From positions 41,308-105,307 of the forward strand of contig JADYZW010000019.1 of assembly GCA_020852955.1 (NCBI GenBank): a stretch of DNA of 64,000 nucleotides, written 5' to 3'. Position 1 is the stretch's first letter. The number at the start of each line of letters is the position of its first letter. This stretch comes from Deltaproteobacteria bacterium (lineage in GTDB: Bacteria > Desulfobacterota > Binatia > UTPRO1). Positions 41,964 through 51,365 of the stretch are shown here, one piece after another. The notes beneath the pieces were generated by a model. That model saw only the letters and a list, made by a program, of their open reading frames with translations. It was not told the origin of the DNA and searched no databases. The position numbers were made by a program, and so were the translations under genes.

Positions 41964-43160
41964 TCAGCGCAGCAGGAGCGGCAGCGCACGGATGCCGGCG
42001 ATCGCCGGCGACTCGGTGCGCACGACTTCGCCCGCGAGCTCGACCGTCGCAAAGCGCTCCAGCAGCTCGTCGAGGAGCGCGCGGCCTTCGAGTCGGGCGA
42101 GCGCCGCACCGAGGCAGAAGTGCGGTCCGAAGCCGAAGGCGACGTGCGGGTTCGGCGTTCGGTCGACGTGGAACTCGTCGGCGGTCGGCCCGAACACGGA
42201 CTCGTCGCGGTTGGCCGACGCGTAGAGCATCAAGACCGGCTCACCGGCCGCGATCGGGACCCCGCCGAGCTCGGTCGCGCGCGTCGCTGTCCGCATGAAC
42301 GAGATGACAGGGGTCGTCCAGCGCAGCCACTCCTCGACCGCCGACGCCACCAGCGCCGGCTCGGCGCGCAGGCGCGCCCACGTCTCCGGGCGCGTCGCGA
42401 GCGCCGCCATCCCCCCCGAGATCATGTTGCGGGTGGTCTCGTTGCCGGCGACCAGGAGCTGGTTCTGGAACATGAGGATCTCGTCGTCGCTGAGACGGTC
42501 GCCGTCGATTTCGGCGTTGGCAAGCGCGGTCGTGAGGTCGTCGCCGTCGGCGCCTCGCCGCGCGATGGTCGCGGCGAGGAGCGTCGCGCGCTGATCCTCA
42601 CGGGCCGCCTCGATCTCCTTCTGCGTCATCGGCGACGAGCCGGGGATCGCCGCGTCCGACCAACGCAGCACGCGCGCGTCGTCGACGTGGTCGAGCCCGA
42701 GGAGATCGCAGATGACCGCCACCGGGAACGGGATCGCGACCGCTTCGGCGAAGTCGACGGCCGTGCCCGCCGCGAGCCGGTCGGCAAAGGCGGCCGCGCG
42801 CGTTCGCACCCGCGTCTCGAGCGCGCGCATCACGCGCGGAGCGAACCCGGGCTGGACGAGCTCCCGATACCGCGAGTGCTCCGGAGCGTCGGTGTGCATC
42901 GTCGTGGGCGGGAACGGGTAGGTGACGCCGATCTCCGTCGCGAGGATGCCTTGCGAGGAACAGAAGGTGGCGGCGTCGCGCGAGACCGTCATCACGTCGG
43001 CGTGGTGGGCGAGCGCCCAGTAGCCGAACGCGGGGTTCCACAGCACCGGCGCCTCGCGGCGCAGGCGCGCGAAGTGCGGTGCCGGGTCTCCGGCCCAGAA
43101 GGCGGGGTCGTTGAGCGGGGCCCAGAGCTGCTCGGGCGCGTTCCTGGGATCGACGGTCAT
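41964..43160 (-). CDS. Cytochrome P450
   Basis: 398-residue haem monooxygenase. The I-helix oxygen-binding motif is LLVAGNETTRNMISGG. The K-helix ExxR lies in EEWLRWTTPV, and the haem loop FGFGPHFCLGAALARLEG carries the axial Cys near residue 345. A canonical bacterial class I P450 with no membrane anchor and no fused reductase. Electrons must come from a separate ferredoxin (the 7Fe ferredoxin at 17973 is a candidate by analogy). Substrate is not readable. The ATG at 43160 (MTVDPRNAPEQ) is preferred, and a GTG eight codons upstream is possible. It diverges from the DUF885 gene across 223 bp in which I see no conserved element. Confidence 0.95.
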   Translation of the reverse strand: MTVDPRNAPEQLWAPLNDPAFWAGDPAPHFARLRREAPVLWNPAFGYWALAHHADVMTVSRDAATFCSSQGILATEIGVTYPFPPTTMHTDAPEHSRYRELVQPGFAPRVMRALETRVRTRAAAFADRLAAGTAVDFAEAVAIPFPVAVICDLLGLDHVDDARVLRWSDAAIPGSSPMTQKEIEAAREDQRATLLAATIARRGADGDDLTTALANAEIDGDRLSDDEILMFQNQLLVAGNETTRNMISGGMAALATRPETWARLRAEPALVASAVEEWLRWTTPVISFMRTATRATELGGVPIAAGEPVLMLYASANRDESVFGPTADEFHVDRTPNPHVAFGFGPHFCLGAALARLEGRALLDELLERFATVELAGEVVRTESPAIAGIRALPLLLR

Positions 43161-43383
43161 CGCAGTCTGGCGCCGGCCGTCCACGCGCGTTCGCCTCGTG
43201 AACGGTCGTCGCCGATCGCCAGTGCCACGCGTCCGAGGGGAGGGTCAAGTCGGTGCGCGTCGAGCCGTCGGGCGCGGCACGCGGACGCGGTGTGTGTCGA
43301 CCTCGTCGGCGCGGCGCGGACCGACCTCGACGGGGTATCCCCCCCGTGGCGCAGCGCGCGGCGCGCGTGTAGGACGTTCGCCG

Positions 43384-45207
43384 ATGCGGTCCTCGCCGGT
43401 CCGCGCGGCCGTCGTCGCGCTCACGCTCCTTCTCGCCGCGTGCGGGCCAGCGGGGCGGAAGCCCGCGCCGTCGACGGGCGGCGTCGCGGTCGACGAGGCG
43501 CGGAAGCTCGAGGCCGTCGTCGCCGCGTTCACCGAGGCGCGCAAGCGCGTCGACCCGTACTGGGCCTACTACTTCGGCATCGAGGAGGACCTTCCGACGT
43601 TCGGCGACTACCCGAGCCCCGAGCAGCGCGAGCGCTCGCGGCGGACGTACGAGGAAGCGTACGCGGGCCTCGCCGACGTCCATCCGGAGCGGCTCGCGCC
43701 CCGCGACCGGCGGACCTGGGCGCTCTTTCGCGAAGATGTCGAGGTGTCGCTTCGCGGCTTCGACTTTCCGAACGATCTCCTCGACTTCACCCAGATGGGG
43801 AATCGCGCGCTGCAGTTCCTCGACGACACCAACCCGGAGCTCACCGACTTCCCGTTCGACTCGGCCGCGCACTACGAGGCCTTCCTCGCCCGCTCCGGGG
43901 GCTTCCCGGCGTACGTCGACCGGCAGATCGCGACCCTCCGCCGCGGCGTCGCCGCGGGGATCGTTCAAGAATGCGGCATCGTCGACGCCTCGCGGAAGAG
44001 CTACGCGGCGGCGCTCGCGCCGCCGGACGAGGCCCATCCCTTCTGGCGCCCGATGCGGGTGATGCCGGCGGCGATCGGCGCCGACGACCGGGCGCGGATC
44101 GCCGCCGGCTTCCGGCGCGCGCTCGCGGAGCTGATCGTGCCCGGCTACCGGAGGCTCGACGCGTTCCTGCGCGACGAATACCGCCCGCATTGCCGGCGCG
44201 CTCTCGGGCTCGGCGGCCTCCCGCGCGGTGACGAGTGGTACGCCTACGCGATCCTCGCCAACACGGATCTGCCGCTTGCGGCGGCCGACGTGCACCGGAC
44301 CGGCCTCCGCGAGGTGGCGCGCATCCGCGCCGAGATGGACGCGATCCGGCGCGCGGTCGGCTTTCCGGGATCGCTCGCGGACTTCCTCGCCGCCTGGCGT
44401 CGGGCGCCCGCGAACCGCTTCCGCGACGCGGACGAGATGTTCGCGGCGTTCGGCGCGATGCGGCGCGAGATGGACGCACTCGCGCCGGGCTGGTTCCGTC
44501 GGCGCCCGACGAGCGCGTACGAGATCGTGTCGGCGAGCAATCCGCGAAGCGCCGCGGCGAGCTATTCCGGACCGAACGATACCGTGCCGTACGGCCGGCT
44601 CGTCCTCAACACGATGAACCTCGCCGCCGTCGCCAGGGACCGCGTGCCGACGCTCTCGCTGCACGAAGCGGTCCCGGGCCATCATTTCCAGATCGCGCTC
44701 GTCTTCGAGATGAAGGACCGGCTGTCGGAGTACCAGCGGAAGCTCTTCGGCTCGACGGCGTTCGCCGAGGGATGGGCGCTCTACGCCGAGCGGCTCGGCC
44801 GGGAGATGGGCGTCTACCGGACACCGATGCAGCGGCTCGGCAACCTGAACGACGAGATGCTGCGCGCGGTGCGCCTCGTCGTGGACACCGGCATCCATGC
44901 CTACGGCTGGTCGCGCGCGCGGGCGCGCGCCTACATGCGCCGGCACCTCGCGCACGACCCGGACGACATCGCCGTAGAGGTCGATCGCTACGCGGTCTGG
45001 CCGGGCCAGGCGCTCGCCTACAAGATCGGCGAGCTCGAGATCCGCGCGCTCCGGGCGGGCGCCGAGCGCGAGCTCGGCGCCGCCTTCGACGTTCGTGAGT
45101 TCCACGACGTCGTGCTCGGCGACGGGACGGTGTCGCTCGGCGTGCTGCGGGCCCAGGTCGACGCGTGGCTCGCCGCGAAGCGCGGCGCCGGCGCGGCGCA
45201 CCGGTGA
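43384..45207 (+). CDS. DUF885 family lipoprotein, putative metallopeptidase
   Basis: 607 residues. The lipoprotein signal is MRSSPVRAAVVALTLLLAAC (lipobox LAAC, Cys20), so it is probably anchored to the outer membrane or periplasm face. The DUF885 domain carries HEAVPGHHFQ (HExxxGHH), the metal-binding motif of this peptidase-like family, about two-thirds along. WALYAERLGREMG supplies the downstream conserved Glu. Other family landmarks are YWAYYFGIEEDLPTFGDYP near the start and YGWSRARARAYMRRH near the end. Start ATG 43384. Peptidase activity is inferred from the motif. The 3' end is 36 bp from the convergent aldehyde dehydrogenase. Confidence 0.85.
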   Translation: MRSSPVRAAVVALTLLLAACGPAGRKPAPSTGGVAVDEARKLEAVVAAFTEARKRVDPYWAYYFGIEEDLPTFGDYPSPEQRERSRRTYEEAYAGLADVHPERLAPRDRRTWALFREDVEVSLRGFDFPNDLLDFTQMGNRALQFLDDTNPELTDFPFDSAAHYEAFLARSGGFPAYVDRQIATLRRGVAAGIVQECGIVDASRKSYAAALAPPDEAHPFWRPMRVMPAAIGADDRARIAAGFRRALAELIVPGYRRLDAFLRDEYRPHCRRALGLGGLPRGDEWYAYAILANTDLPLAAADVHRTGLREVARIRAEMDAIRRAVGFPGSLADFLAAWRRAPANRFRDADEMFAAFGAMRREMDALAPGWFRRRPTSAYEIVSASNPRSAAASYSGPNDTVPYGRLVLNTMNLAAVARDRVPTLSLHEAVPGHHFQIALVFEMKDRLSEYQRKLFGSTAFAEGWALYAERLGREMGVYRTPMQRLGNLNDEMLRAVRLVVDTGIHAYGWSRARARAYMRRHLAHDPDDIAVEVDRYAVWPGQALAYKIGELEIRALRAGAERELGAAFDVREFHDVVLGDGTVSLGVLRAQVDAWLAAKRGAGAAHR

Positions 45208-45243
45208 ACGTCCGACGGCGCCGGTTCCGGTTCCGCGCGCGCC

Positions 45244-46680
45244 CTAGCGCTTGAATCGCAGCAGCAGGTCGAACAACCGCGTGTGCAGCTTGGTGTAGGG
45301 CGGGTAGAACATCTGGATCCCCGAGAGCTTCGGGTTGGTGTGCACCGGGCGCATCTTGCTGAACTCCTGGAAGCCCTCCCAGCCGTGGTAGTGCCCCATG
45401 CCGCTCGCGCCGGTGCCGCCGAACGGGAGATCGTGCTGCGCGATGTGGAACATGCAGTTGTTGATGGTGACGCCGCCCGAGATCGTGCCGTAGAGCACCT
45501 TGTTTTCGACGGCCTGGTCGTCGGTGAAGAGGTAGAGGCCGAGCGGGCGATCCTTGGCGTTCACGTAGGCGAGCACCTCGTCGATCGTCCGGTACGTCTT
45601 GATCGGGAGGAGCGGGCCGAAGATCTCCTCCTTCATGATGATCATGTCGTCGGTCACGTTCAGGACGAGGTGCGGGGGGATCTTCCGCAGCTGGTCGTTG
45701 AACGCGGCGCCCGGCACGAGCGACACGAGCTGCGCTCCCTTCTTCTGGGCGTCGTCGAGGGTGTTCCGCAGGCGCCGATAGGACTTTTCGTCGATCACCG
45801 ACGTGTAGCTGCGGTCGTTCGTGTCGGGATAGCGTTCGGCCATCGTCTTCTCGGCGCACTTCACGAACGTGTCGACCTTGCCTTCGGGAACGAACAGATA
45901 GTCCGGAGCGAGGCAGGTCTGCCCGGCGTTCACGAACTTCGCGTAGAGGATGCGTCCCGCGGCGGTTTCGACGTCGTAGTCGGGCGCGATGATGGTCGGC
46001 GACTTGCCGCCGAGCTCGAGGGTGACGGGCGTCAGGTTTTCCGCGGCGGCGCGCATGACGTTCCGGCCCGCGTCGGCGGAGCCGGTGAAGATGACGTGGT
46101 CGAAGGGAAGCGTGGTGAAGTCGTTCGGCTTCACGCCCGGCAGAATCGCGACCATGTCCTCGGGGAACTCGCGCGTGAACTTCTCGGCGAGAAGCCGGCA
46201 GAGGTTCTGCGAGTTGCTCGCCATCTTGATCATGCAGCGGTTGCCGGCGGCGAGGATGCTGGTGAGCGGGCTGATGGTCAGGAAGAGCGGGTAGTTCCAG
46301 GGCGATACGACGCCGATGACGCCCTTCGGCTGAGGGATCAGGCGGTTCTTCGCGGTGGCGAACAGGATGCCGACGTGGCGGTGCTGCGGCTTCATCCACT
46401 TGCCGAGCTGCTTCTTCACGTTCCGGATGCCGTCGACGCAGTTGAAGAGCTCGAGCAGCTTCGATTCTTCGGCGGCGCGGTGGCCGAAGTCGGCGTTGAT
46501 GGCTTCGGCGATCGCGTCGGCGTTCTCGACCAGGATGCGCTCGACGGTGTCGAGGTTCGTCCGGCGCTCGTCGATCGAGGGATACGGATGGCGCAAGTAC
46601 GCGGCGCGCTGCAGGTTGAAGACGCGTTGCGCCTCGTTCTCGACGACTTCGAGATGACGGAGCTGAGCGGTCTGGGCCAT
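45244..46680 (-). CDS. Aldehyde dehydrogenase, coniferyl-aldehyde type
   Basis: 478-residue NAD(P)-dependent aldehyde dehydrogenase. Catalytic Cys is in NAGQTCLAPDY and catalytic Glu in TLELGGKSPTII. The NAD-binding stretch is FTGSADAGRNVM, and PWNYPLFLTISPLTSILAAGN is the family signature. The short type (~470 aa) with KMRPVHTNPKLSGIQMFYPPYTKLH at the end resembles coniferyl aldehyde dehydrogenase / fatty aldehyde dehydrogenases. The ATG at 46680 has GGAGGAAC upstream. An open extension of 30 codons is less likely. A GST gene precedes it in the same direction, 99 bp away. Confidence 0.92.
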   Translation of the reverse strand: MAQTAQLRHLEVVENEAQRVFNLQRAAYLRHPYPSIDERRTNLDTVERILVENADAIAEAINADFGHRAAEESKLLELFNCVDGIRNVKKQLGKWMKPQHRHVGILFATAKNRLIPQPKGVIGVVSPWNYPLFLTISPLTSILAAGNRCMIKMASNSQNLCRLLAEKFTREFPEDMVAILPGVKPNDFTTLPFDHVIFTGSADAGRNVMRAAAENLTPVTLELGGKSPTIIAPDYDVETAAGRILYAKFVNAGQTCLAPDYLFVPEGKVDTFVKCAEKTMAERYPDTNDRSYTSVIDEKSYRRLRNTLDDAQKKGAQLVSLVPGAAFNDQLRKIPPHLVLNVTDDMIIMKEEIFGPLLPIKTYRTIDEVLAYVNAKDRPLGLYLFTDDQAVENKVLYGTISGGVTINNCMFHIAQHDLPFGGTGASGMGHYHGWEGFQEFSKMRPVHTNPKLSGIQMFYPPYTKLHTRLFDLLLRFKR

Positions 46681-46779
46681 GTGCGTTCCTCCAGCCGGCG
46701 GATTTGAACCGAGGAACGAGGCAAACGCAACCGGTCCCGGCGGTGAGGAGTGTCCCGGTCGCCGGGGCACTCCCGGCGG

Positions 46780-47388
46780 TCAGCCGGGCGTCGCGCGCGC
46801 CTTCGCGAGCGCCGGACGCGCCGTGCAGCGGGCGAGCCATCCCGCCGCGTGTGGCGCCGCCGACAGGTCGAGATTCGCCATGGGCGCGAGCATCAGCACC
46901 GACGCGACGTTCAGGTCGGCGATCGTGAACTCGGCGCCGGCGAGCCATTGCCTTCCGGCGAGGGTGCCGTCGAGCACCGCGAGCGGCTTCTTGAAGCCCT
47001 CCGCCGCCTCGTCGGCCTTCTTCGGATCGCGCTGGGCTTCGGGGAGGAACATGCGGTGCATGAGCGTGGTGATGACGGGCCCCTCGAGCTCGGTCAGGGC
47101 CCAGATGCTCCACTGGTACGCTCGACCTTCGTCGGCGACCGCTTTCGGCCAGAGCATCTGACCGTACTTGCGGGCCAGGTAGAGGTTGATCGCGAGCGAC
47201 TCGAAGAGGACCAGCTCGCCGTCGCGCAGCGCGGGGATGCGTCCGTTCGGGTTGATCTTCAGGTACTCGGGCGAGTGGGCGTCGGTCAGGAAGTGCGTCG
47301 GGACCAGCTCGTAGGGCTGGCCGACCTCCTCCAGCGCCCAGAGGACGCGCATCGCCCGCGACATCGGGACTCCGTACACCTTGATCAT
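46780..47388 (-). CDS. Glutathione S-transferase
   Basis: 202-residue soluble transferase. The thioredoxin-like N-domain is MIKVYGVPMSRAMRVLWALEE, with the Ser of the first loop as probable catalytic residue, then NPNGRIPALRDGELVLFESLAINLYLA, the cis-Pro and glutathione gamma-glutamyl site. The helical C-domain includes FTIADLNVASVLML, the N-capping box of GSTs. The ATG at 47388 follows AAGGAGCC. Class (beta/theta-like) is uncertain. It probably detoxifies electrophiles. A role with the downstream aldehyde dehydrogenase is possible. Confidence 0.9.
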   Translation of the reverse strand: MIKVYGVPMSRAMRVLWALEEVGQPYELVPTHFLTDAHSPEYLKINPNGRIPALRDGELVLFESLAINLYLARKYGQMLWPKAVADEGRAYQWSIWALTELEGPVITTLMHRMFLPEAQRDPKKADEAAEGFKKPLAVLDGTLAGRQWLAGAEFTIADLNVASVLMLAPMANLDLSAAPHAAGWLARCTARPALAKARATPG

Positions 47389-47525
47389 CGGCGGCTCCTT
47401 CTCCGGGGTGTTCCGGGTGTGGTACCGAGCGCGTAGCGGCCGCCCCCGGCTCACGCAACCGGGCGCCGCCGCTTGAAATCTCCTCGCTTCGACCGCTAGA
47501 TGTCGCCCCACGAAAAGGGGGGGCC

Positions 47526-48095
47526 ATGGAGGCACAACGCGCGGTTCGTGTTCTTGGGGCGGTACTGGCGCTCGGATTGATCGTCGGCTGTGGGGGCGGC
47601 GGAGGCGGGAGCAGCAATCGCGTGTCGATCGGCGGCACCGCGAACTACCCGGGATCGCTCGGCGGCGGCTCGGTCGACAACGCCGACTTCATCATCATCA
47701 ACCCGGATCGGCCAAGCGACCCGCTCGCGTCGGACGTGACCACCGACGTCGGCCGCTTCTTCGGCATCATCCGCAAGACGATCAGCGTCGCGGTCATCGT
47801 CTCGGGTCGGGTCGACGGGCAGCCGGTGCGCGTGAGCGGTCTCCTGGCGGCCGAGGAGAATAACGACGACAAGCAGCTCGACGGGCAGACCGACATCGCG
47901 TGCGAGGCCGGCGTGCAGGCCGTGATCGATGGCGAGATCGACGGCGGCGACCTCGGTCCGCGTCGCATCGCGAACCTGGAGGACGCGGCGGCGCGCTTCG
48001 TGACGACGACCGATTTCACGGACCCCGCCTCGGTGACGGCCGCCGCCAACCAGGTGCGCGCGCTCACCGACAACGGCGATCATCCGGCGCCGTAG
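47526..48095 (+). CDS. Putative lipoprotein, unknown function
   Basis: 189 residues, not recognised. The lipoprotein signal is MEAQRAVRVLGAVLALGLIVGC (Cys22), followed by a glycine/serine linker (GGGGGGSSN). The mature part is acidic, with the strand-rich ISVAVIVSGRVDGQPVRVSG and a C-terminal helix TAAANQVRAL. Two Asp/Asn-rich patches (NNDDKQLDGQTD, DGEIDGGDLG) might bind calcium, but no EF-hand is complete. The start is ATG with AAAAGGGGGG just before it. It diverges from the GST gene. Confidence 0.65.
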   Translation: MEAQRAVRVLGAVLALGLIVGCGGGGGGSSNRVSIGGTANYPGSLGGGSVDNADFIIINPDRPSDPLASDVTTDVGRFFGIIRKTISVAVIVSGRVDGQPVRVSGLLAAEENNDDKQLDGQTDIACEAGVQAVIDGEIDGGDLGPRRIANLEDAAARFVTTTDFTDPASVTAAANQVRALTDNGDHPAP

Positions 48096-48165
48096 CCGCG
48101 AGGCTCCGCCGGAGGCAGGTGGCGGCGCGTTCGCGTAGCGCCCCGCCGTTTGCTTTGCTGCGCGC

Positions 48166-48834
48166 GTGACGGAGGACGCGCGCACCATCTGGAGCATCGG
48201 CCACTCGAGCCATAGCGCCGCGGTCTTCTTCGGCTTTCTCGAGTGGCACGGTATCCGGACGATCTGCGACGTCCGGACGATCCCGGGCTCGCGACGCCAC
48301 CCGCAGTTCGGACGCGAAGCGCTCCGGATGAGCGCCGAGGCGCGGGGCATGGCGTATCATTGGATGCCGGGCCTCGGCGGGCGGCGCCGTCGCCCCGCCG
48401 GCGCGCCGTCGCGGCACGTCGCCTGGGAGGTGCCGGCGTTCCGCGCCTATGCCGATTACACGGACACGTCCGAGTTCGCGGCGGCGCTGGCCGAACTCGA
48501 GCGTGAGGCGCGGCTGGCGCGGACGGCCTTCTTCTGCGCCGAGGCGCTCTGGTGGCGGTGCCACCGCCGCATGATCGCCGATCGCCTGGTCGCCAGCGGG
48601 TGGACCGTGCTCGACGTCGACTCGGGCGGGCACGCGGCGCCGCACCATCTGCCCGAGTTCGCGCGCGTCGCGGACGGCCGCGTGATCTACGACGTGGGGG
48701 TCAACCTGGAGCTGCCGACGCCGCCCCCGCCCCCGGCGCGGCGGCCGCGGAAACGCGCCGCGCCGGCGCGGGTCAGCGCGGGGTCACCTGCGGCAGGAGA
48801 TAGCCCGTCCCGAACGTCCCGAGCGCCTCGGTGA
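48166..48834 (+). CDS. DUF488 domain protein
   Basis: 222 residues. The DUF488 signature is IWSIGHSSHSAAVFFGFLEWHGIRTICDVRTIPGSRRHPQF, followed by YHWMPGLGG, FRAYADYTDTSEF and the conserved CAEALWWRCHRRMIADRL. The domain is a small alpha/beta fold of unknown activity, often with a Cys/His pair like this one. The C-terminal ~45 residues after LELPTPPPPPARRP are proline/arginine-rich and probably unstructured. The start is GTG at 48166. The 3' end overlaps the convergent secreted-protein gene by 62 bp, so the disordered tail is encoded opposite that gene's C-terminus. Confidence 0.85.
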   Translation: MTEDARTIWSIGHSSHSAAVFFGFLEWHGIRTICDVRTIPGSRRHPQFGREALRMSAEARGMAYHWMPGLGGRRRRPAGAPSRHVAWEVPAFRAYADYTDTSEFAAALAELEREARLARTAFFCAEALWWRCHRRMIADRLVASGWTVLDVDSGGHAAPHHLPEFARVADGRVIYDVGVNLELPTPPPPPARRPRKRAAPARVSAGSPAAGDSPSRTSRAPR

Positions 48835-49681
48835 AGTAGACGAGGCGGTTCAGGTTCCGGGTGTCGGCCTCGGCGAGGAAGGTGATGCTGCCCGCCGAGC
48901 CGTTCACGCCGACGCCCGCGACCGACGCCAGGTCGGTGACGGTGACGCCCGTCGCGACGAAGCTCGTCGAGTTGATGCCCGCGCCGTTGCTGCGCGTCGC
49001 CGAGAGATTCCACGTCGTGGACCCGATGGTGGCGCCGTAGCTCGGCTCGTAGTCGTCCTCGAAGTTGATGAAGACGAGCTGGTTGCCGCCGTCCGCGACC
49101 GGCGCGAGCGAGCGGGGATCGTAGTAGGCGGCGAGGATGGCCGAGCTCGGGCGGATGTTCTGCAGGCGGGCGTTGTCGGAGCCGTCGATGACGTCGCCGA
49201 TCTCGGCGAGGTCACCGTCGTCCTGGTAGGCGAGGCGCGCCGCCGCGGCGGCCCCGAACGCCGATCCGGTGGACAGGTTGGCGACGGTGAAGTTGCCGGT
49301 GAGCGCGCGGCTCGCGACCGGTTGGCCGCCGAGGTTCACGGCCGTCGCGATCGCGACGCCCGGCTGCGCGTTGAGCCGGTCGTCGCGGAGCGCGCCGACG
49401 TCGACGATCTCGAGCGCGCCGCCCGGCAGGGTCAGCGCTCTCGAGAGCGGCGTGCTGAAGGTCGGCCCGTAGAAGAGCACGCTCACCCGGACCTCGTCGC
49501 CGCTCACGTTCCGGATGGCGAGGAACGTCGTGGAGTCTGGGCGCGCGTCGTAGAAGAAGATCAGCTGATCGCCGACCGCCAGCGGCGCGCCGATCGTCTC
49601 GAGGTCGTTTCGCGCCGCACCCGCCGGACTTCCGCCCGCGAGCACGAGCACCGCCAACAGCATGCCGAACATCCTCCGCAT
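48773..49681 (-). CDS. Secreted hypothetical protein
   Basis: 302 residues with a Sec signal (MRRMFGMLLAVLVLAGGSPAGA). The mature protein is beta-rich with no cysteine cluster (GDQLIFFYDARPDSTTFLAI, RVSVLFYGPTFSTPLSRAL), then Asn/Thr/Ser-rich strands. It resembles periplasmic or extracellular beta-sandwich proteins, but I cannot name a family. The ATG at 49681 is directly preceded by GAGGAGGCGGAG. It diverges from ilvA across 172 bp. Its 3' end overlaps the DUF488 gene by 62 bp. Confidence 0.75.
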   Translation of the reverse strand: MRRMFGMLLAVLVLAGGSPAGAARNDLETIGAPLAVGDQLIFFYDARPDSTTFLAIRNVSGDEVRVSVLFYGPTFSTPLSRALTLPGGALEIVDVGALRDDRLNAQPGVAIATAVNLGGQPVASRALTGNFTVANLSTGSAFGAAAAARLAYQDDGDLAEIGDVIDGSDNARLQNIRPSSAILAAYYDPRSLAPVADGGNQLVFINFEDDYEPSYGATIGSTTWNLSATRSNGAGINSTSFVATGVTVTDLASVAGVGVNGSAGSITFLAEADTRNLNRLVYFTEALGTFGTGYLLPQVTPR

Positions 49682-49853
49682 CTCCGCCTCCTCGCGGGGC
49701 CGCGCCCCGTCCTCCACCGTGTGCCACGACCCGTGCGGCGCGTGGCCGACGCTCGTCGCAGACTTCTTTATGTCGGCGCGCCGTGACGGCGTCAATCGAC
49801 GCGGGGGCGTTTCCGCGGCGGCGCGATCGCGCGAAATCCGCTACGCTCGCCGG

Positions 49854-51365
49854 ATGCACGAGATGTTGAAGCGGGTGGTGAACGCGCGCGTGGCCGAGGT
49901 CCTGCCCGAGCCGACGCCCCTCGATCCGGCGCCCGGGCTCTCCGCGCGGCTCGGCTGCGACGTGCGGCTCAAGCGCGAGGATCTGACGCCGATCTTCTCG
50001 TTCAAGCTCCGCGGCGCCTACAACCGGATCGCGCACCTCGACGCCCCGGCGCGCGCCGCCGGCGTCATCGCCGCGTCGGCCGGCAATCACGCGCAGGGCG
50101 TCGCGTATGCGGCGACGCGGCTCGGGCTCCGCTGCCGCATCGTGATGCCGCGCACCACGCCCGCCATCAAGGTCGCGGCCGTCCGCCGCTACGGCGTCGA
50201 GGTGGAGCTCGTTGGCGACGACTACGCGGCGGCCGCGGCGCACGCCGCGACGGCCGCCGCGGCGACCGGCATGACCATCGTGCCGCCCTTCGACGATCTC
50301 GACGTGATCGCGGGGCAGGGGACGGTCGGCCTCGAGATCTTGCGCCAGGCCCCGCGCGAGCTCGGCAGCATCTTCGTGCCGATCGGCGGTGGCGGCCTCG
50401 CCGCGGGGATCGCGGCGGTCGTGAAGGAGGTGCGCCCCGAGGTGCATGTGATCGGGGTCGAGCCGGACGACTCCGACGCGATGACGCGCTCGCTCGCGGC
50501 CGGGGCGCGCGTCGCTCTCGACCACGTCGGGGGCTTCGCCGACGGCGTCGCGGTCCGCCAGGTCGGCGCGCTGACGTTCGAGCTCTGCCGCCGCCATCTC
50601 GACGGGACGGTCGTCGTCTCGACGGACGAGATCTGCGCCGCCATCAAGGACGTCTTCGAGGAAACACGAACGGTGCTCGAGCCGTCCGGCGCGGTGGCCC
50701 TCGCCGGCTTGAAGCGCGCGCACGAGGACGGAACGTTGACGCCCGGCGCCGCGGTCGTGGTCGCGTCGGGCGCCAACATGAACTTCGCGCGCCTCGGCTA
50801 CGTGACCGAGCGCGCCGAGATCGGCGAGCACCGCGAGGCCATCCTCGCCGTCACGATTCCCGAGCGGCCGGGAGCGTTCCTCGAGTTCTGCCGCACGATC
50901 GGCGAGCGCAGCGTCACAGAGTTCAACTACCGGCTCGCGGCGCGGACCGAAGCCCACGTCTTCGTCGGCCTCGAGGTGAGCGGCCGGCCGGAAGCCGCCG
51001 CCATCGCCGACCGCTTGCGCGCGCACGGCTACGCCTGCGTCGATCTCGGTGAGGACGACCTCGCGAAGACCCACGTGCGGCACATGGTCGGCGGCCGCAG
51101 CCCGCTCGCGCGCGACGAGGTGCTGTTCAGCTTCGAGTTCCCGGAGCGGCCCGGAGCGCTCGTGCAGTTCCTCACGAGCCTCGGCGGCCGGTGGAACATC
51201 TCGCTCTTCCACTACCGCAACAACGGCGCGGCGTACGGGCGCGTGCTCTGCGGCTTCGAAGCGCCGGCGGCGGAGCGCGCGGCGCTCGCGACGACCCTCG
51301 CCGAGCTCGGCTTCGGCTGCGCGGACGAGACCGGCAGCCCGGCGGCGCGGCTCTTCCTGCGGTGA
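49854..51365 (+). CDS. ilvA: Threonine ammonia-lyase (biosynthetic, with two ACT-like domains)
   Basis: 503-residue PLP enzyme converting threonine to 2-oxobutyrate, the first step of isoleucine synthesis. The PLP lysine is K51 in FSFKLRGAYNR. The Gly-rich phosphate site is GGGGLAAGIAA and the substrate loop is AASAGNHAQGVA. After ~residue 330 come two ACT-like regulatory modules (EAILAVTIPERPGAFLEFC and LFSFEFPERPGALVQFLTSL), typical of isoleucine-inhibited IlvA. Start ATG 49854. A second ATG three codons later is equally possible. The next gene starts inside the stop codon (GTGA). Confidence 0.95.
   Translation: MHEMLKRVVNARVAEVLPEPTPLDPAPGLSARLGCDVRLKREDLTPIFSFKLRGAYNRIAHLDAPARAAGVIAASAGNHAQGVAYAATRLGLRCRIVMPRTTPAIKVAAVRRYGVEVELVGDDYAAAAAHAATAAAATGMTIVPPFDDLDVIAGQGTVGLEILRQAPRELGSIFVPIGGGGLAAGIAAVVKEVRPEVHVIGVEPDDSDAMTRSLAAGARVALDHVGGFADGVAVRQVGALTFELCRRHLDGTVVVSTDEICAAIKDVFEETRTVLEPSGAVALAGLKRAHEDGTLTPGAAVVVASGANMNFARLGYVTERAEIGEHREAILAVTIPERPGAFLEFCRTIGERSVTEFNYRLAARTEAHVFVGLEVSGRPEAAAIADRLRAHGYACVDLGEDDLAKTHVRHMVGGRSPLARDEVLFSFEFPERPGALVQFLTSLGGRWNISLFHYRNNGAAYGRVLCGFEAPAAERAALATTLAELGFGCADETGSPAARLFLR

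Noticed and set aside
46700..46710. GGTTCAAATCC on the minus strand, a match to the tRNA T-loop consensus
   Set aside because: Only three of five T-stem pairs form, and no acceptor, D or anticodon arm can be folded around it. It is the leader of the aldehyde dehydrogenase gene.
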